DNA from: Rhodoblastus acidophilus
GTDB taxonomy: Bacteria > Pseudomonadota > Alphaproteobacteria > Rhizobiales > Beijerinckiaceae
Reading direction: 5' to 3'
Assembly: GCF_900187365.1 (NCBI RefSeq)
Contig: NZ_FYDG01000004.1
Coordinates: forward strand, 284,698-348,697
DNA: 64,000 bases
Positions 1 through 9,211 of the stretch are shown here, one piece after another. The translations under genes were made by a program, and so were the position numbers. The number at the start of each line of letters is the position of its first letter. The first letter of the stretch is position 1. The notes beneath the pieces were generated by a model. That model was not told where the DNA came from. It did not search any database and saw only the letters and a program-made list of their open reading frames with translations.

Positions 1-2211
1 GGAGCCGACCAGCACCACTTCGGCGCTGTTGCGGGCGATTTCCGTTCCCGTCCCCATGGCGAGGCCGACGTCGGCCGCCGCCAGCGCCGGCGCATCGTTG
101 ACGCCGTCGCCGACGAACGCCACCGGCCCGTTCTTCGCGTAAGCCTGCAACGCCGCCACCTTGCCTTCGGGCTTGAGACCGGCGCCGATGTCCGACACGC
201 CGATCCGCGCGCCGATCGCCCGCGCCGTCGCCTCGCGGTCGCCGGTGAGCATGACGGGCGCAACGCCCAAAGTTTTCAGCGCCGCCACCGCCGCCGCCGA
301 TTGCGGCCGCGGCGGATCGGCGAAGGCGAACAGGCCGGCCGCGACGCCGTCCACCGCGATATAGAACACGCTGGCGCCCTGCCCCGCCTGGGTCCGCTCC
401 GTTTCCGCGAGCGCGGACGCATCGGCGCCAAGCGCCTGCATCAATTCCGTCGAGCCGACCGAGATCTTGCGCGCATCCACACGGCCGGACACGCCGAGCC
501 CCGGCTCATAGGCGAAATCCGCGACCTCCGGGACAGACAGACCGCGCGCCTGCGCCGCCGCCAGCAGCGCGCGGGCCAGCGGATGTTCCGAGCGCGCCTC
601 CACCGCCGCCGCGAGCGCGAGAATGTCGTTGTCCGCGAAGCCGGAGGCCGGGGCGATCTGGGCCAAAGCCGGCTGTCCCAGCGTCAGCGTGCCGGTTTTG
701 TCGAACGCCAGCGTCTTGATCTCGGCGAGGCGCTGCAAGGCGTCGCCGCGCCGGAACAGGATGCCGAGTTCGGCGCCGCGTCCCGAGCCGGTCATCAGCG
801 CGGCGGGCGTGGCCAGCCCCATGGCGCAGGGACAGGCGATGATCAGCACGTTGACCGCATTGACCAAAGCCAGCGCCAGGGCCGGCTGCGGCCCGAAAAC
901 CATCCAGAGCGTAAACGTGAGCGCCGCCAGAGCGAGCACGACCGGCACGAACACCGCCGTGACCTTGTCGGCCAAAGCCTGGATCGGCAGCTTGGCGCCC
1001 TGCGCGCTCTCGACCAGCCGCACAATGCCGGCCAGCGCCGTGCCCTCGCCGACCTTTTCGGCGCGCATCACGACAAAACCGGCCTGATTGACCGCGCCGC
1101 CCACCAGGGAATCGCCGGGCTTTTTCGCCACCGCAAGGCTCTCGCCGGTGATCAGGGATTCATCGACATGGCTGGCGCCTTCGACGACCACTCCATCGAC
1201 CGGGATCGGCTCGCCCGGACGAATTTCGATGAGGTCGCCAACCTGCGCTTCCTCAACCGGCAGATCGACCGTCGCGCCGTCGCGGCGGATATGGGCGATT
1301 TTCGGCTGCAGCCGGGCGAGGCCAGCGATGGCCTCAGCCGCCCGCCCCCGCGCCCGCGATTCCAGCCAGCGCCCGAACAGGATGAAGGCGACGATGACGG
1401 CGGCGGATTCGAAATAGGAGTGGCGCGCGCCCTCCGGCAGCACGTCGGGCGCGAAGGTCGCCAGCAGCGAGTAGAGATAGGCCGCGCCCGCGCCCAGCGC
1501 CACCAGCGCGTTCATGTCGGGCGCGCCGCGCCGCAGCGAGCCGAAGCCCAGGGTGAAGAAGCGCCGGCCGGGGACCGCCAGCACAAAAGTGGTGAGCGCG
1601 GCGGCCAGCATCATCACGGCCTGATGGCCGAGCGCATGATGCGTCCACATTTCGAAAGCGGGCGACAGATGCGCGCCCATTTCCAGCGCGACCACCGGCG
1701 CGGCGCCCGCGACCGCCAGCAGCACGTTGCGGCGCAAAACGGCGGCTTCCGCCGCGCGGTCGGCCAGCGGGTTCTGCGCCTCGATCGGCGTGGGTTCGTA
1801 ATCCTCGGCGCGGATCGCGGCGGCCAGGGTGGCGTAATCGACCGTTCCCGAAAGGGTTTCTACGGTGGCGCGATGGGTGGCGAGATTGGCGCTGGCCTTG
1901 AGCACGCCGGGCACTTTTTGCAGCGCCTTTTCGACATGGGCGACGCAGGCGCCGCACATCATGCCCTTGACGCCGATCTCGAACGTCTTGCGGCGCGGCT
2001 CGTAGCCCTCCGCCTCGACGCGCTTGGCCAGCGCGGCGAGGTCGGCCTCCGGCCCCAAATCCAGCTCGGCGCGTTCGGTGGCGAGATTGACGCGGGCGTC
2101 GCGCACGCCCGGCGCCGATTTCAGCGCCTTTTCGACATGGGCGACGCAGGAGGCGCAGGTCATGCCGCCGATGTCCAGCGTGCGGGTCGCTGATTTCGCG
2201 TGGATATTCAT
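1..2211 (-). CDS. copA: Copper-translocating P-type ATPase (partial, C-terminus outside window)
   Basis: Heavy-metal P1B ATPase that exports Cu(I) across the inner membrane. The 737 residues visible show two N-terminal HMA metal-binding domains with CxxC pairs at C19/C22 (GMTCASC) and C86/C89 (GMMCGAC), then membrane helices, the transmembrane CPC motif at C460-P461-C462, the phosphorylated aspartate D504 in DKTGT, and the hinge motif GDGVND at 701-706. CPC plus tandem CxxC domains indicates the copper-type P1B-1 subgroup. The frame is open at base 1, so roughly the last 80-90 residues of a normal-length protein lie outside. The start is the ATG at 2211. The gene reads away from the divergent thiamin and iron genes. 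No copper-responsive operator was recognised in the short space before thiE. Confidence 0.95.
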   Translation of the reverse strand, partial: MNIHAKSATRTLDIGGMTCASCVAHVEKALKSAPGVRDARVNLATERAELDLGPEADLAALAKRVEAEGYEPRRKTFEIGVKGMMCGACVAHVEKALQKVPGVLKASANLATHRATVETLSGTVDYATLAAAIRAEDYEPTPIEAQNPLADRAAEAAVLRRNVLLAVAGAAPVVALEMGAHLSPAFEMWTHHALGHQAVMMLAAALTTFVLAVPGRRFFTLGFGSLRRGAPDMNALVALGAGAAYLYSLLATFAPDVLPEGARHSYFESAAVIVAFILFGRWLESRARGRAAEAIAGLARLQPKIAHIRRDGATVDLPVEEAQVGDLIEIRPGEPIPVDGVVVEGASHVDESLITGESLAVAKKPGDSLVGGAVNQAGFVVMRAEKVGEGTALAGIVRLVESAQGAKLPIQALADKVTAVFVPVVLALAALTFTLWMVFGPQPALALALVNAVNVLIIACPCAMGLATPAALMTGSGRGAELGILFRRGDALQRLAEIKTLAFDKTGTLTLGQPALAQIAPASGFADNDILALAAAVEARSEHPLARALLAAAQARGLSVPEVADFAYEPGLGVSGRVDARKISVGSTELMQALGADASALAETERTQAGQGASVFYIAVDGVAAGLFAFADPPRPQSAAAVAALKTLGVAPVMLTGDREATARAIGARIGVSDIGAGLKPEGKVAALQAYAKNGPVAFVGDGVNDAPALAAADVGLAMGTGTEIARNSAEVVLVGS

Positions 2212-2271
2212 GCCGTCAATATGGACCCTCGCGGTGGGACTCGCCACGGCGCGGCGGCGAATTCCGCTTGC

Positions 2272-2877
2272 TTATCGGCAAAGCCGCGTCGCCTCGACCC
2301 ATTCCCGGCAGCGCGCTTCCGGGTCGAGGTTGAGGGAAATGTCGGTCACCACCGCCGCGCTGTCGGCGCCCGCCTTAAAACAGTCCAGCGCGCGCACCGG
2401 CGTCAGCCCGCCAATGGCGACCAGCGGCAGGCCGCCGACTTTCTGTCGCCACAGGCCGAGCTTGTCGAAGCCTTGCGGCGCCCAGGGCATGTTCTTGAGC
2501 CGGGTCGGGAAGATGGGGCCGAGCGCGACATAATCCGGCTGCGCGGCCAGCGCGATGGCCAATTCGGCCTCGTCATGGGTGGAGATTCCGAGCTTGACGC
2601 CCGCCGCCTTGATCGCGGCGACGTCGGCGGCGGCCAGATCCACCTGGCCCAGATGGACGAAATCGCAGCCCAACTCCAGCGCGAGGCGCCAGTAATCGTT
2701 GACGATCAGCTGCGCGCCATGCGCCTTGCAGAGATCGCGGGCTTCCGCGATCTCCGCGCGCAGGCGCGCCTCATCCATGTTCTTGGCGCGCAACTGCACC
2801 AGTTTCACGCCGCACGGCAGCAGGCGGCGCAGCCAGCCGACGTGATCGGCGACCAGATAGAACGGGTCGAGCTTCAT
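2272..2877 (-). CDS. thiE: Thiamine phosphate synthase
   Basis: Joins HMP pyrophosphate to the thiazole phosphate to give thiamin monophosphate. This 201-residue TIM-barrel protein carries the family signatures VND (pyrophosphate/Mg site), FVHLGQ, GISTH, LGPIFPT and VAIGG in the usual order. The sequence around the ND motif (NDYWRLALE) is less canonical than the common NDRVDLA. Its start overlaps the end of thiG by 4 bp, so translation is probably coupled. It is the last gene of the thiO-thiS-thiG-thiE unit. The HMP-branch genes thiC and thiD are not in the window. Confidence 0.93.
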   Translation of the reverse strand: MKLDPFYLVADHVGWLRRLLPCGVKLVQLRAKNMDEARLRAEIAEARDLCKAHGAQLIVNDYWRLALELGCDFVHLGQVDLAAADVAAIKAAGVKLGISTHDEAELAIALAAQPDYVALGPIFPTRLKNMPWAPQGFDKLGLWRQKVGGLPLVAIGGLTPVRALDCFKAGADSAAVVTDISLNLDPEARCREWVEATRLCR

Positions 2878-3653
2878 GTAAAAGCGCGCCCCAACACCGG
2901 CGTCGAAGGCTCGGCCATGTCGCGCGGCTCGATGGTCAGCGCCTTGTAGGCCGTGCGGCCCGCCTCGCAGGCCAGGGCGAAGGCGCGGGCCATGGCGACG
3001 GGGTCGCCGGCCTTGGCGATGGCCGTGTTGAGCAGCACCGCGTCGAAGCCGAGCTCGAACGCCTGCGACGCCTGCGACGGCGCGCCAAGCCCCGCGTCGA
3101 TCACCAGGGGAATGTCGGGATAGCGCGCGCGCAACGCCCGCAGCCCGAACACATTGTTGAGGCCCCGGCCCGAGCCGATCGGCGCGGCCCAGGGCATCAG
3201 CACCCGGCAGCCGGCCTCCACCAGCCGGTCGGCCAGCAGCAGGTCCTCGGTCATGTAGGGGAAGACTTCAAACCCCTCGTCGCAGAGGATGCGGGCGGCT
3301 TCGACCAGACCGAACGGATCGGGCGCGAGCAGGTCGTCGTCGCCGATCACCTCCAGCTTGATCCATTTGGTGGCGAACAGCTCGCGCGCCATATGGGCGG
3401 TGGTCACCGCCTCCTTCACCGTTCGGCAGCCGGCGGTGTTGGGCAGCACGCGCAGGCCGGTCTCGCGGATCAGGCCCCAAAACCCTTCGCCGGCGCGCGA
3501 ACCGCCCGCCTCGCGCCGCAGCGAGACCGTGACGACTTCGGTCTTCGACGCGGCGAGGGCGTCGGCGAGAATGGCCGGCGAGGGATATTGCGACGTGCCG
3601 ACCAGCAGCCGCGACTGCAGCGTGACGCCGTAGAAATTCAGGGGATCGTTCAT
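2874..3653 (-). CDS. thiG: Thiazole synthase
   Basis: Forms the thiazole phosphate of thiamin from deoxyxylulose phosphate, the glycine imine made by ThiO and sulfur carried on ThiS. The 259-residue barrel shows the Schiff-base lysine in WIKLEVIGD (K99), the phosphate-binding [12 protein letters not shown] loop and the typical VIDAGLG and [10 protein letters not shown] motifs. The ATG at 3653 lies one base after the thiS stop codon, and the gene ends overlapping thiE by 4 bp, so the operon is compact. Expression should follow the TPP riboswitch upstream of thiO. Confidence 0.96.
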   Translation of the reverse strand: MNDPLNFYGVTLQSRLLVGTSQYPSPAILADALAASKTEVVTVSLRREAGGSRAGEGFWGLIRETGLRVLPNTAGCRTVKEAVTTAHMARELFATKWIKLEVIGDDDLLAPDPFGLVEAARILCDEGFEVFPYMTEDLLLADRLVEAGCRVLMPWAAPIGSGRGLNNVFGLRALRARYPDIPLVIDAGLGAPSQASQAFELGFDAVLLNTAIAKAGDPVAMARAFALACEAGRTAYKALTIEPRDMAEPSTPVLGRAFT

Positions 3654-3654
3654 C

Positions 3655-3852
3655 TCATCCTCCCTGCCTGGGGCTCAAGACTTCCACCTTGTCGCCCTCC
3701 TTCAACGCGCAAAAGTCCCGGTCTTTTGCGCGCACGAAAACCTCGTTGACCGCCGTGGCGACCAGGCCGGGATCATATTCCAGTTCGGCCAGAAGCGCGG
3801 CGAGCGTCGCCGCCCCCGCTTCAAGCTGTTCGCCGTTGACCGCGATCTTCAT
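3655..3852 (-). CDS. thiS: Sulfur carrier protein ThiS
   Basis: A 65-residue ubiquitin-fold protein ending in the Gly-Gly tail that is adenylated and thiocarboxylated before giving sulfur to ThiG. The N-terminus (MKIAVNGE) and the block [13 protein letters not shown] are typical. It overlaps the 3' end of thiO by 32 bp and is separated from thiG by one base, consistent with coupled translation. No thiF is present nearby, so the adenylating enzyme (ThiF, or MoeB doing its job) must be encoded elsewhere. Confidence 0.94.
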   Translation of the reverse strand: MKIAVNGEQLEAGAATLAALLAELEYDPGLVATAVNEVFVRAKDRDFCALKEGDKVEVLSPRQGG

Positions 3853-4849
3853 CCATCACCTCCGGGAAATGGGCGTCTTCCAACACAACGCGCGCCGCGC
3901 GGCTGGCCAGCGGCGGCGACAGCAAAAAGCCGTGGCGGTAGAGGCCGTTCAGGAACAGCCGGCGGCCCTCGCGGCGGATGCGCGGCAGATTGTCGGCGAA
4001 ACTCGGCCGCACGTCCGAGCCGGTCTCGACGATTTCGGCCAGGGCGAAGGCGGGATTGAGCGCGAAGGCGGAATTGACCAGTTCGACCACGCTTTGCGCG
4101 GTGACGCGCGCCCGCTCCTCGTTCTCAACCATGGTGGCGCCGACCATGATGGTCCCGTCGGGACGCGGCACCAGATAGACCGGATGGCGCGGATGCACCA
4201 TGCGCACGGGGCGGGTGAGGTTCAGGTCGGGGGCGCGGATGATGATCATCTCGCCCTTGACCCCGCGCAGGCCCGCCAGATCCGGCTTGGCGGCGAAGCC
4301 GCGGCAATCGAGCGTCCAGTCGGCGTCGTCAGCGAGCGTCGTCGCGTCCACGCCATAGCGGAGCGTGGCGTTGGGTTTCGCCGCCAGCGCCTCGGCCAGT
4401 TTCGCCAGCGCCTCGCGCGGGGCGAGATGCGCCTCCGCCTCGAAATAAAGGCCGAAATCGAAATTTTCCGCGAGATCGGGTTCGAGCGCGGCGATTCCCT
4501 CCCGGTCGAGCGTGACGAAATGGGTTGTGCGGCGGGAGAACTGAATCAGGTCGGGCCGGTCCCGGCGCGGCGCCACCACGAGGCTGCCGCGCTTTTCCGC
4601 CACCGGAAACGTCTCGGTCCAGAACTCCAGCGCCTCGGCGCCGAGCGTGGCGACGATCGGCTCGGTCGATTCGGCCTCGCACCACGGCGCGATCATGCCG
4701 CCGGCGTAATGCGAGCAGCCGCGCCCCGGCCCTTCGGCCTTTTCGACGATCTCCACGGCGATGTCGCGCCCGAGCGCCTCGGCCTGACGCAGCAGTTCGA
4801 ACGCCGCCGTCAGCCCGGCCGCCCCGGCCCCGATGATTCTGATGAGCAA
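3821..4849 (-). CDS. thiO: Glycine oxidase ThiO (FAD-dependent)
   Basis: Oxidises glycine to the imine used by ThiG in the oxygen-dependent thiazole route. The N-terminal IIGAGAAGLTAAFEL dinucleotide fold binds FAD. Later motifs SHYAGGMIAPW, DCRGFAA, KGEMIII and LYRHGFLLSP fit the DAO/ThiO family. I prefer the TTG at 4849, preceded by GGGAGG 8 bases upstream, giving 342 residues and starting right at the FAD fold. The in-frame ATG at 4921 would add 24 residues but lies at the last bases of the TPP riboswitch, where its ribosome site would be part of the aptamer. First gene of the thiamin unit. Confidence 0.92.
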   Translation of the reverse strand: MLIRIIGAGAAGLTAAFELLRQAEALGRDIAVEIVEKAEGPGRGCSHYAGGMIAPWCEAESTEPIVATLGAEALEFWTETFPVAEKRGSLVVAPRRDRPDLIQFSRRTTHFVTLDREGIAALEPDLAENFDFGLYFEAEAHLAPREALAKLAEALAAKPNATLRYGVDATTLADDADWTLDCRGFAAKPDLAGLRGVKGEMIIIRAPDLNLTRPVRMVHPRHPVYLVPRPDGTIMVGATMVENEERARVTAQSVVELVNSAFALNPAFALAEIVETGSDVRPSFADNLPRIRREGRRLFLNGLYRHGFLLSPPLASRAARVVLEDAHFPEVMDEDRGQRRTA

Positions 4850-4921
4850 AACCCCAACCTCCCGCGTTTCCGGCGCGGAAAGGCTCGTGCTGGCGGATTC
4901 AGCCGGGTCGTTTCGCGCCAT

Positions 4922-5036
4922 CCCTCCGCCAGTGCGAACTGGATCAGGTGTGAAGCCCCTCGGCTTCGTTGAGGGTCGCCGGGCCGACGCCTGCGCGCCG
5001 CCGCCAGCCTCTCAGCCCCCTGCCGGGGCTCCCCTT
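4922..5036 (-). promoter_or_regulatory. TPP riboswitch (THI element)
   Basis: On the minus strand the conserved aptamer elements appear in order: the GGGGCTGAGAGG pyrimidine-sensing loop (around 5007-5020), a GACCCT segment (around 4972), then ACCTGATCCAG and the terminal GGCGGAGGGA (4922-4949). These are the hallmarks of the thiamin pyrophosphate aptamer. It lies directly upstream of thiO, so TPP binding should repress the thiO-thiS-thiG-thiE unit. I see no clear intrinsic terminator after it, so control of translation initiation is more likely than attenuation. Confidence 0.93.
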
Positions 5037-5121
5037 GGCTGGCTCGATATTTGGCCGCGTCGCGGCGGATCGTCAAGAGCGGACGTGGCGCCCGGCTTGC
5101 TTTAGATCAAGGACAACAAAC

Positions 5122-5136
5122 TTAGAGTCTTTCTAA
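5122..5136. promoter_or_regulatory. Candidate iron-control element (ICE/Irr box)
   Basis: TTAGA-N5-TCTAA is a perfect 5-bp inverted repeat 41 bp before the irr start codon. It resembles the TTTAGAA-type ICE motif bound by Irr in alphaproteobacteria. Its position in the irr promoter suggests autoregulation. This is assigned by eye from a short motif. Confidence 0.5.
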
Positions 5137-5177
5137 CATCAACCGACCATGCTAATCGTGACATAAAAGAGGCGGAC

Positions 5178-5651
5178 ATGACGGCGCAAACCACAATCAG
5201 GGTCGGCACACCAGCGGCCAAACCAAGCTATGACTGGGTTAACGGGGCGCTTGCCCGTCTCGTGCGCGAGAAGCTGCGCGCCGCCGACCTGCGCCCGACG
5301 CGGCAAAGGGTCAGCATCGCCAGCCTGCTGTTCGTCGCGGGCGACCGCCACGTCACCGCCGAGCAGCTTTACGCCGAGGCGCAGGCGCTGAAAATGCCGC
5401 TGTCGCGCGCGACCGTTTACAACACGCTGCACCAGTTCGCCGACTCAGGCTTGTTGCGGGAAATCGCGCTGTATGGCGCCAAAGTCTGGTACGACACCAA
5501 GACCGGCTCGCATTGTCATTATTACGACGAGGACCACTCCGTGCTGTTCGACATGGAGCAGGACGTGACCCATCAATTGCAGATCAAGGCGCCGCCCGGC
5601 AAGCGAATCGTCGGCGTGGACGTGATCGTGCGGCTCGCCGACGACAATTGA
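5178..5651 (+). CDS. irr: Fur-family regulator, Irr type
   Basis: Iron-responsive repressor/activator of the Fur superfamily, 157 residues. A winged helix (about 30-95; LRPTRQRVSIASLLF, LSRATVYNTLHQFADSGLL) is followed by the dimerisation part with H112-C113-H114 and D/E/H residues around 116-120, where Irr proteins carry a histidine cluster involved in haem sensing. The N-terminal Cys-Pro haem regulatory motif known from Bradyrhizobium Irr is absent, and the middle histidine of the His triplet is replaced by Cys. AGAGG lies just before the ATG. An ICE-like palindrome precedes it. It converges on the kef-type gene. Fur or Mur are less likely given the overall sequence. Confidence 0.85.
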   Translation: MTAQTTIRVGTPAAKPSYDWVNGALARLVREKLRAADLRPTRQRVSIASLLFVAGDRHVTAEQLYAEAQALKMPLSRATVYNTLHQFADSGLLREIALYGAKVWYDTKTGSHCHYYDEDHSVLFDMEQDVTHQLQIKAPPGKRIVGVDVIVRLADDN

Positions 5652-5657
5652 GCCGAC

Positions 5658-7481
5658 TCAGCCGGGGCCGGCCGCGCTGGCCTTGACGGCGTGGGTCTCC
5701 TCGCGCCCGGCCTGTTTGGCGGCCTGCTGAAGAATGCGGCGAAAGTCGTCGCGCTTCTGGTGAATCGACGCGATGGTCAGCCCGGCCGAGACTCCCAATC
5801 CGACCAGCGCCGCCTCGGACAATTGCAGGCTGGCCTCGATGGTTTCGGGCACGGCGTCGGTGGCGCCCAGGGCGTAAAGCCGACGGGCGTGCTCCTCGTC
5901 GCGGGCGCGCGACACGATCAGCACGTCGGGCCGGACCGCGCGGACGCGCTCGACAATCACATCAATGGTCTTGCGCGAACTGATGGTGACGATCACCCCA
6001 ATCGCCTGGCTCAGACCGATGGCCTCCAGCACTTTGGGATCGGACGCGTCGCCGAAATAGACCAGCCGCCCGGCGCGGCGGTCGCGGGCCACGCTGACCG
6101 CGTCATGGTCGATTGAGACGAATTTCACGCCATGCTCGGCCAAGAGCGACGTCACCACTTTGCCGACCCGGCCATGACCGACCACGATGGCGCGCCGGTC
6201 GCCCGCCGCGGCCTGAAACATCAGGCTCGAATCGACCGGCGCGGGAGCGGCCGGTTTTTTCGGCAGCCGCCGCGCCGCCATAGCCAGCAACGGGGTCAGC
6301 GCCATGGTGACGGCGGCGGCGGCGAGGACGAGGCTGGCCGCCGGCGCCGGCAGCAGATGCAGCGCCACCGCCATGCCGATGCTGACGAAGGCGAATTCGC
6401 CGGCGGGCCCCAGCAGCAGCGCGGTTTCGAGGGCGACCCGCCAGGGCGCGCGGAACGCGGCGGCCAGACCGGCGAAAATCAGCGTCTTCAAGGCGATCAG
6501 CCCCAGCACGACGCCAATCAGCGCCACCGGCTCGCGCAGGAATTCGCGGAAATCGATCTTCATGCCCACGGTGAAGAAGAACACGCCGAGCAACAGGCCC
6601 TTGAACGGCTCGATGGCGACTTCGATGGCCTTGCCATAGGCCGTTTCCGCCAGCATCAGCGCGATGACGAAGGCGCCGAGCGCCATGGACAGGCCCGCCG
6701 CGTGCGCCAGCAGCCCGGCGCCGATGATCACGAAAAGGGCCGCGGCGATGAACAACTCGGTCGACCGCGACGTCGCCACCAGCTGGAACATCGGCCGCAG
6801 CAGGAATCGTCCGAACAGGACGATGGCCCCGATGGCGACGCCCGCCTTCGCCAGCGCGATGCCGATGCTGGCGAGCACCGACTCGCCGCCGCCGTCGCCG
6901 GCGATCGAAATGAACACGATGACCGGAATGACCGCGAGATCCTGCGCCAGCAGCACCGCGAAGCTCAGGCGCCCCACGCCCGAGGTCAGACGGCCCTGCC
7001 CCGCCAGCAGTTCCAGCACGATCGCCGTCGAGGACAGCGCAAGGCTGAACCCAAGGATGGCCGCCGGCGTGGGCGCCAGCCCCGCCGTCACGCCGACGCC
7101 GGTCAGCGCCGCGCCGCTGACGATCACCTGCAGGCCGCCCAGCCCGAACACCAGCCGGCGCAAGGTGACGAGCCGCTTGATCGACAGCTCCAGCCCGATC
7201 AGGAACAGAAGGAACACCACGCCCAGCTCGCCCAGCTCGGCGACGCTGTTCGGGTTGACCACCGTGAACCAGTAGAGAAACGGAAAATTTCCGATCTGCG
7301 AGCCTAGCCCGAGCGGACCGAGCGCCGCGCCGGCGCCGAGATAGCTGAGGATCGGGCTGACGCCCCAGCGGCGCAGCGCCGGCACGATGATTCCGGCGAC
7401 GCCCAGCACCACCAGAATATCGCTGTAAACCTCAATCGTGTTTGTCTCGCCCAACGCGTCGCCCCGCTGATTCGTTCGCAT
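5658..7481 (-). CDS. Monovalent cation:proton antiporter-2 (Kef type) with TrkA-N domain
   Basis: CPA2-family antiporter, about 607 residues. The first ~390 residues form about 12 membrane helices (Na+/H+ exchanger fold), with the family-typical GLELS after a FLLFLIG helix. A cytoplasmic RCK/TrkA-N domain follows, beginning near AIVVGHGRVGKVV, a Rossmann motif for nucleotide binding that gates K+ efflux in KefB/KefC. I take the ATG at 7481 as start; the frame is open further upstream, but that would run into the neighbouring gene's 3' end, and the sequence only becomes Kef-like after 7481. K+ is the expected substrate but not proven. The gene ends 6 bp from the irr stop, tail to tail. Confidence 0.88.
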   Translation of the reverse strand: MRTNQRGDALGETNTIEVYSDILVVLGVAGIIVPALRRWGVSPILSYLGAGAALGPLGLGSQIGNFPFLYWFTVVNPNSVAELGELGVVFLLFLIGLELSIKRLVTLRRLVFGLGGLQVIVSGAALTGVGVTAGLAPTPAAILGFSLALSSTAIVLELLAGQGRLTSGVGRLSFAVLLAQDLAVIPVIVFISIAGDGGGESVLASIGIALAKAGVAIGAIVLFGRFLLRPMFQLVATSRSTELFIAAALFVIIGAGLLAHAAGLSMALGAFVIALMLAETAYGKAIEVAIEPFKGLLLGVFFFTVGMKIDFREFLREPVALIGVVLGLIALKTLIFAGLAAAFRAPWRVALETALLLGPAGEFAFVSIGMAVALHLLPAPAASLVLAAAAVTMALTPLLAMAARRLPKKPAAPAPVDSSLMFQAAAGDRRAIVVGHGRVGKVVTSLLAEHGVKFVSIDHDAVSVARDRRAGRLVYFGDASDPKVLEAIGLSQAIGVIVTISSRKTIDVIVERVRAVRPDVLIVSRARDEEHARRLYALGATDAVPETIEASLQLSEAALVGLGVSAGLTIASIHQKRDDFRRILQQAAKQAGREETHAVKASAAGPG

Positions 7482-7546
7482 CGACCTTATCAAGGCCGCC
7501 CGCGGTTTTCGCGCGCAGGGCGACCGCAGACCGCGAGACGAACGCG

Positions 7547-9100
7547 CTAGAACGCGTTCTTTCCGGTCAGCACGACAAAGGGCGTCTTCAGCAGAATGCC
7601 AAGATCCAGCCAGACCGACCAGTGTTCGATATAGTGCAGGTCGTGCGCGACGCGCTGCTCGATCTTCTCGACCGTATCGGTTTCGCCGCGCCAGCCGTTG
7701 ATCTGCGCCCAGCCGGTGATGCCCGGCTTGACGCGATGACGCGCGAAATAATTGGCCACCACCGCCTCGTACGCCTGTCCGGCGGCGGAGCATTTCAGCG
7801 CGTGCGGACGCGGGCCGACCAGCGACAATTCGCCGCGCAACACGTTGAACAATTGCGGCAATTCATCGAGCGAGGTGCGGCGGATGAAGCCCCCGAACGG
7901 CGTCACGCGCGAATCGCCGCGCTTGACCTGATGGGCCGCCGAATAGTCGCACTGGTCGACATACATCGAGCGGAACTTGTAAACGCCGAATTCCTCGTTG
8001 TTGAAGCCGTAGCGCTTCTGCACGAACAGGATCGGGCCGCGCGAGGACAGTTTCACCCCCAGCGCCACCGCCGTCAGCACCGGCGACAGCGCCACGATCA
8101 GCGCCAGCGCCGCGCAGCGGTCGAACATCGCCTTGAGCGCGACCTCCCAGTCCTTCAAAGGCTTGTCGAAAGCCGGCAGGAACGGCACGTCGCCAATGAA
8201 ATTATAGGCGCGGTCGCGCAGGCGCAGCTTGCTGCCCAGCGCGGAAATGCGCACGTCCACCGGCAGCGCCCACAGCTTTTGCAGAATGTGCAGAATCCGA
8301 CGCTCCGCCGTCAGCGGAAAGGCGATGATCAGCAGGTCCACCCGGGCGTTGCGGCAGAAGCTTTCGAGGTCGTCGAAGGTTCCGAGCAGGCGGTAGCGGC
8401 CCAGCGCATCGGGCAGGCGCGTGGGATTGCGGTCGTCGAAAACGCCGAGGATTTCCAGCGCGCCCTTGCCGGACTCCTCCAGGCGGCGAATGGTTTCGAG
8501 CGCCTGCTCGCCGCCGCCGACGATCACGGTGCGGCGGGCCAGCGCGCCCCGGCGCGTCCACGCCCGCAGCAGCGGCGCAAGGACCGCGCGCGACGCCACC
8601 GTGGCGCTGACGCCCCAGGCGAACCAGTCCAGGCTCCACTGCCGCAGAAAAGCCGTCCGTTCAAAGCCGGAGATCACGCAATCGGCGTCCCAGATGGCGA
8701 CGGCGAGCGCGAAGGCGAGCGCCAGATTCATGGCCTGGCGGGGAAAATCGGCCAGCGCGCGGATCGTATACGTCCAGCGCGCCTGCAAGGTGAACAATCC
8801 CACGGCGGTCGCCAGGGCCACGCCCCAGATCAGCAAAGTCGGCTCCGGCGCATCGCCGCCCAGGGCGCGCATGTGCGACAGAACGCCAGCCCCCACGAAA
8901 GCGCATAAATCGAACAGCAGCGTCGCGCCGATGATCGCCGGCTGGGAAATGGCGCGCGGCGCGGGCGCGTCCTGCTGCGCGGCTTCGACCGCGGCCCGGC
9001 GCGCCAGGGCGCGCAGATCGGCGAAATAGAATTCAGCCTTGCCGCGCGCGCCATCCGGCGGGCCATCGAACTCGGGAAACGACGGTTGCGGCAGACTCAT
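7547..9100 (-). CDS. Undecaprenyl-phosphate sugar phosphotransferase (WcaJ/ExoY-like)
   Basis: Starts exopolysaccharide or O-unit synthesis by moving a hexose-1-phosphate onto undecaprenyl phosphate at the inner membrane. The 517 residues follow the polyisoprenyl-phosphate hexose-1-phosphate transferase plan: N-terminal membrane helices (about 50-160), a central nucleotide-binding-like domain (about 170-300), another helix, then the catalytic domain with KRYGFNNEEFGVYKFRSM, RRTSLDELPQL, SLVGPRPHA and KPGITGWAQI. Glucose or galactose is the likely sugar but the sequence does not decide. No glycosyltransferase or wzx/wzy cluster accompanies it, so it looks like an isolated initiating enzyme. 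Confidence 0.9.
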   Translation of the reverse strand: MSLPQPSFPEFDGPPDGARGKAEFYFADLRALARRAAVEAAQQDAPAPRAISQPAIIGATLLFDLCAFVGAGVLSHMRALGGDAPEPTLLIWGVALATAVGLFTLQARWTYTIRALADFPRQAMNLALAFALAVAIWDADCVISGFERTAFLRQWSLDWFAWGVSATVASRAVLAPLLRAWTRRGALARRTVIVGGGEQALETIRRLEESGKGALEILGVFDDRNPTRLPDALGRYRLLGTFDDLESFCRNARVDLLIIAFPLTAERRILHILQKLWALPVDVRISALGSKLRLRDRAYNFIGDVPFLPAFDKPLKDWEVALKAMFDRCAALALIVALSPVLTAVALGVKLSSRGPILFVQKRYGFNNEEFGVYKFRSMYVDQCDYSAAHQVKRGDSRVTPFGGFIRRTSLDELPQLFNVLRGELSLVGPRPHALKCSAAGQAYEAVVANYFARHRVKPGITGWAQINGWRGETDTVEKIEQRVAHDLHYIEHWSVWLDLGILLKTPFVVLTGKNAF

Positions 9101-9211
9101 GGCTAAATCCGAACAGCCGCGCGACGGCGCCCTGCGGCCGGCGCGCTGGAAAACGGACGAAACCTACTGAGGGAAAGTAAATTTTTTCGTCGCGGCGGCG
9201 CCGCTGATCTC

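Noticed and set aside
301..2193. Long plus-strand frame opposite copA
   Set aside because: Arg/Gly/Asp/His-rich translation without family features; exact antisense of a clear P-type ATPase.
7482..7793. N-terminal extension of the Kef-type antiporter up to 7793
   Set aside because: It would overlap the 3' end of the sugar-transferase gene by about 250 bp and contains no antiporter-like sequence; the homologous part begins at 7481.
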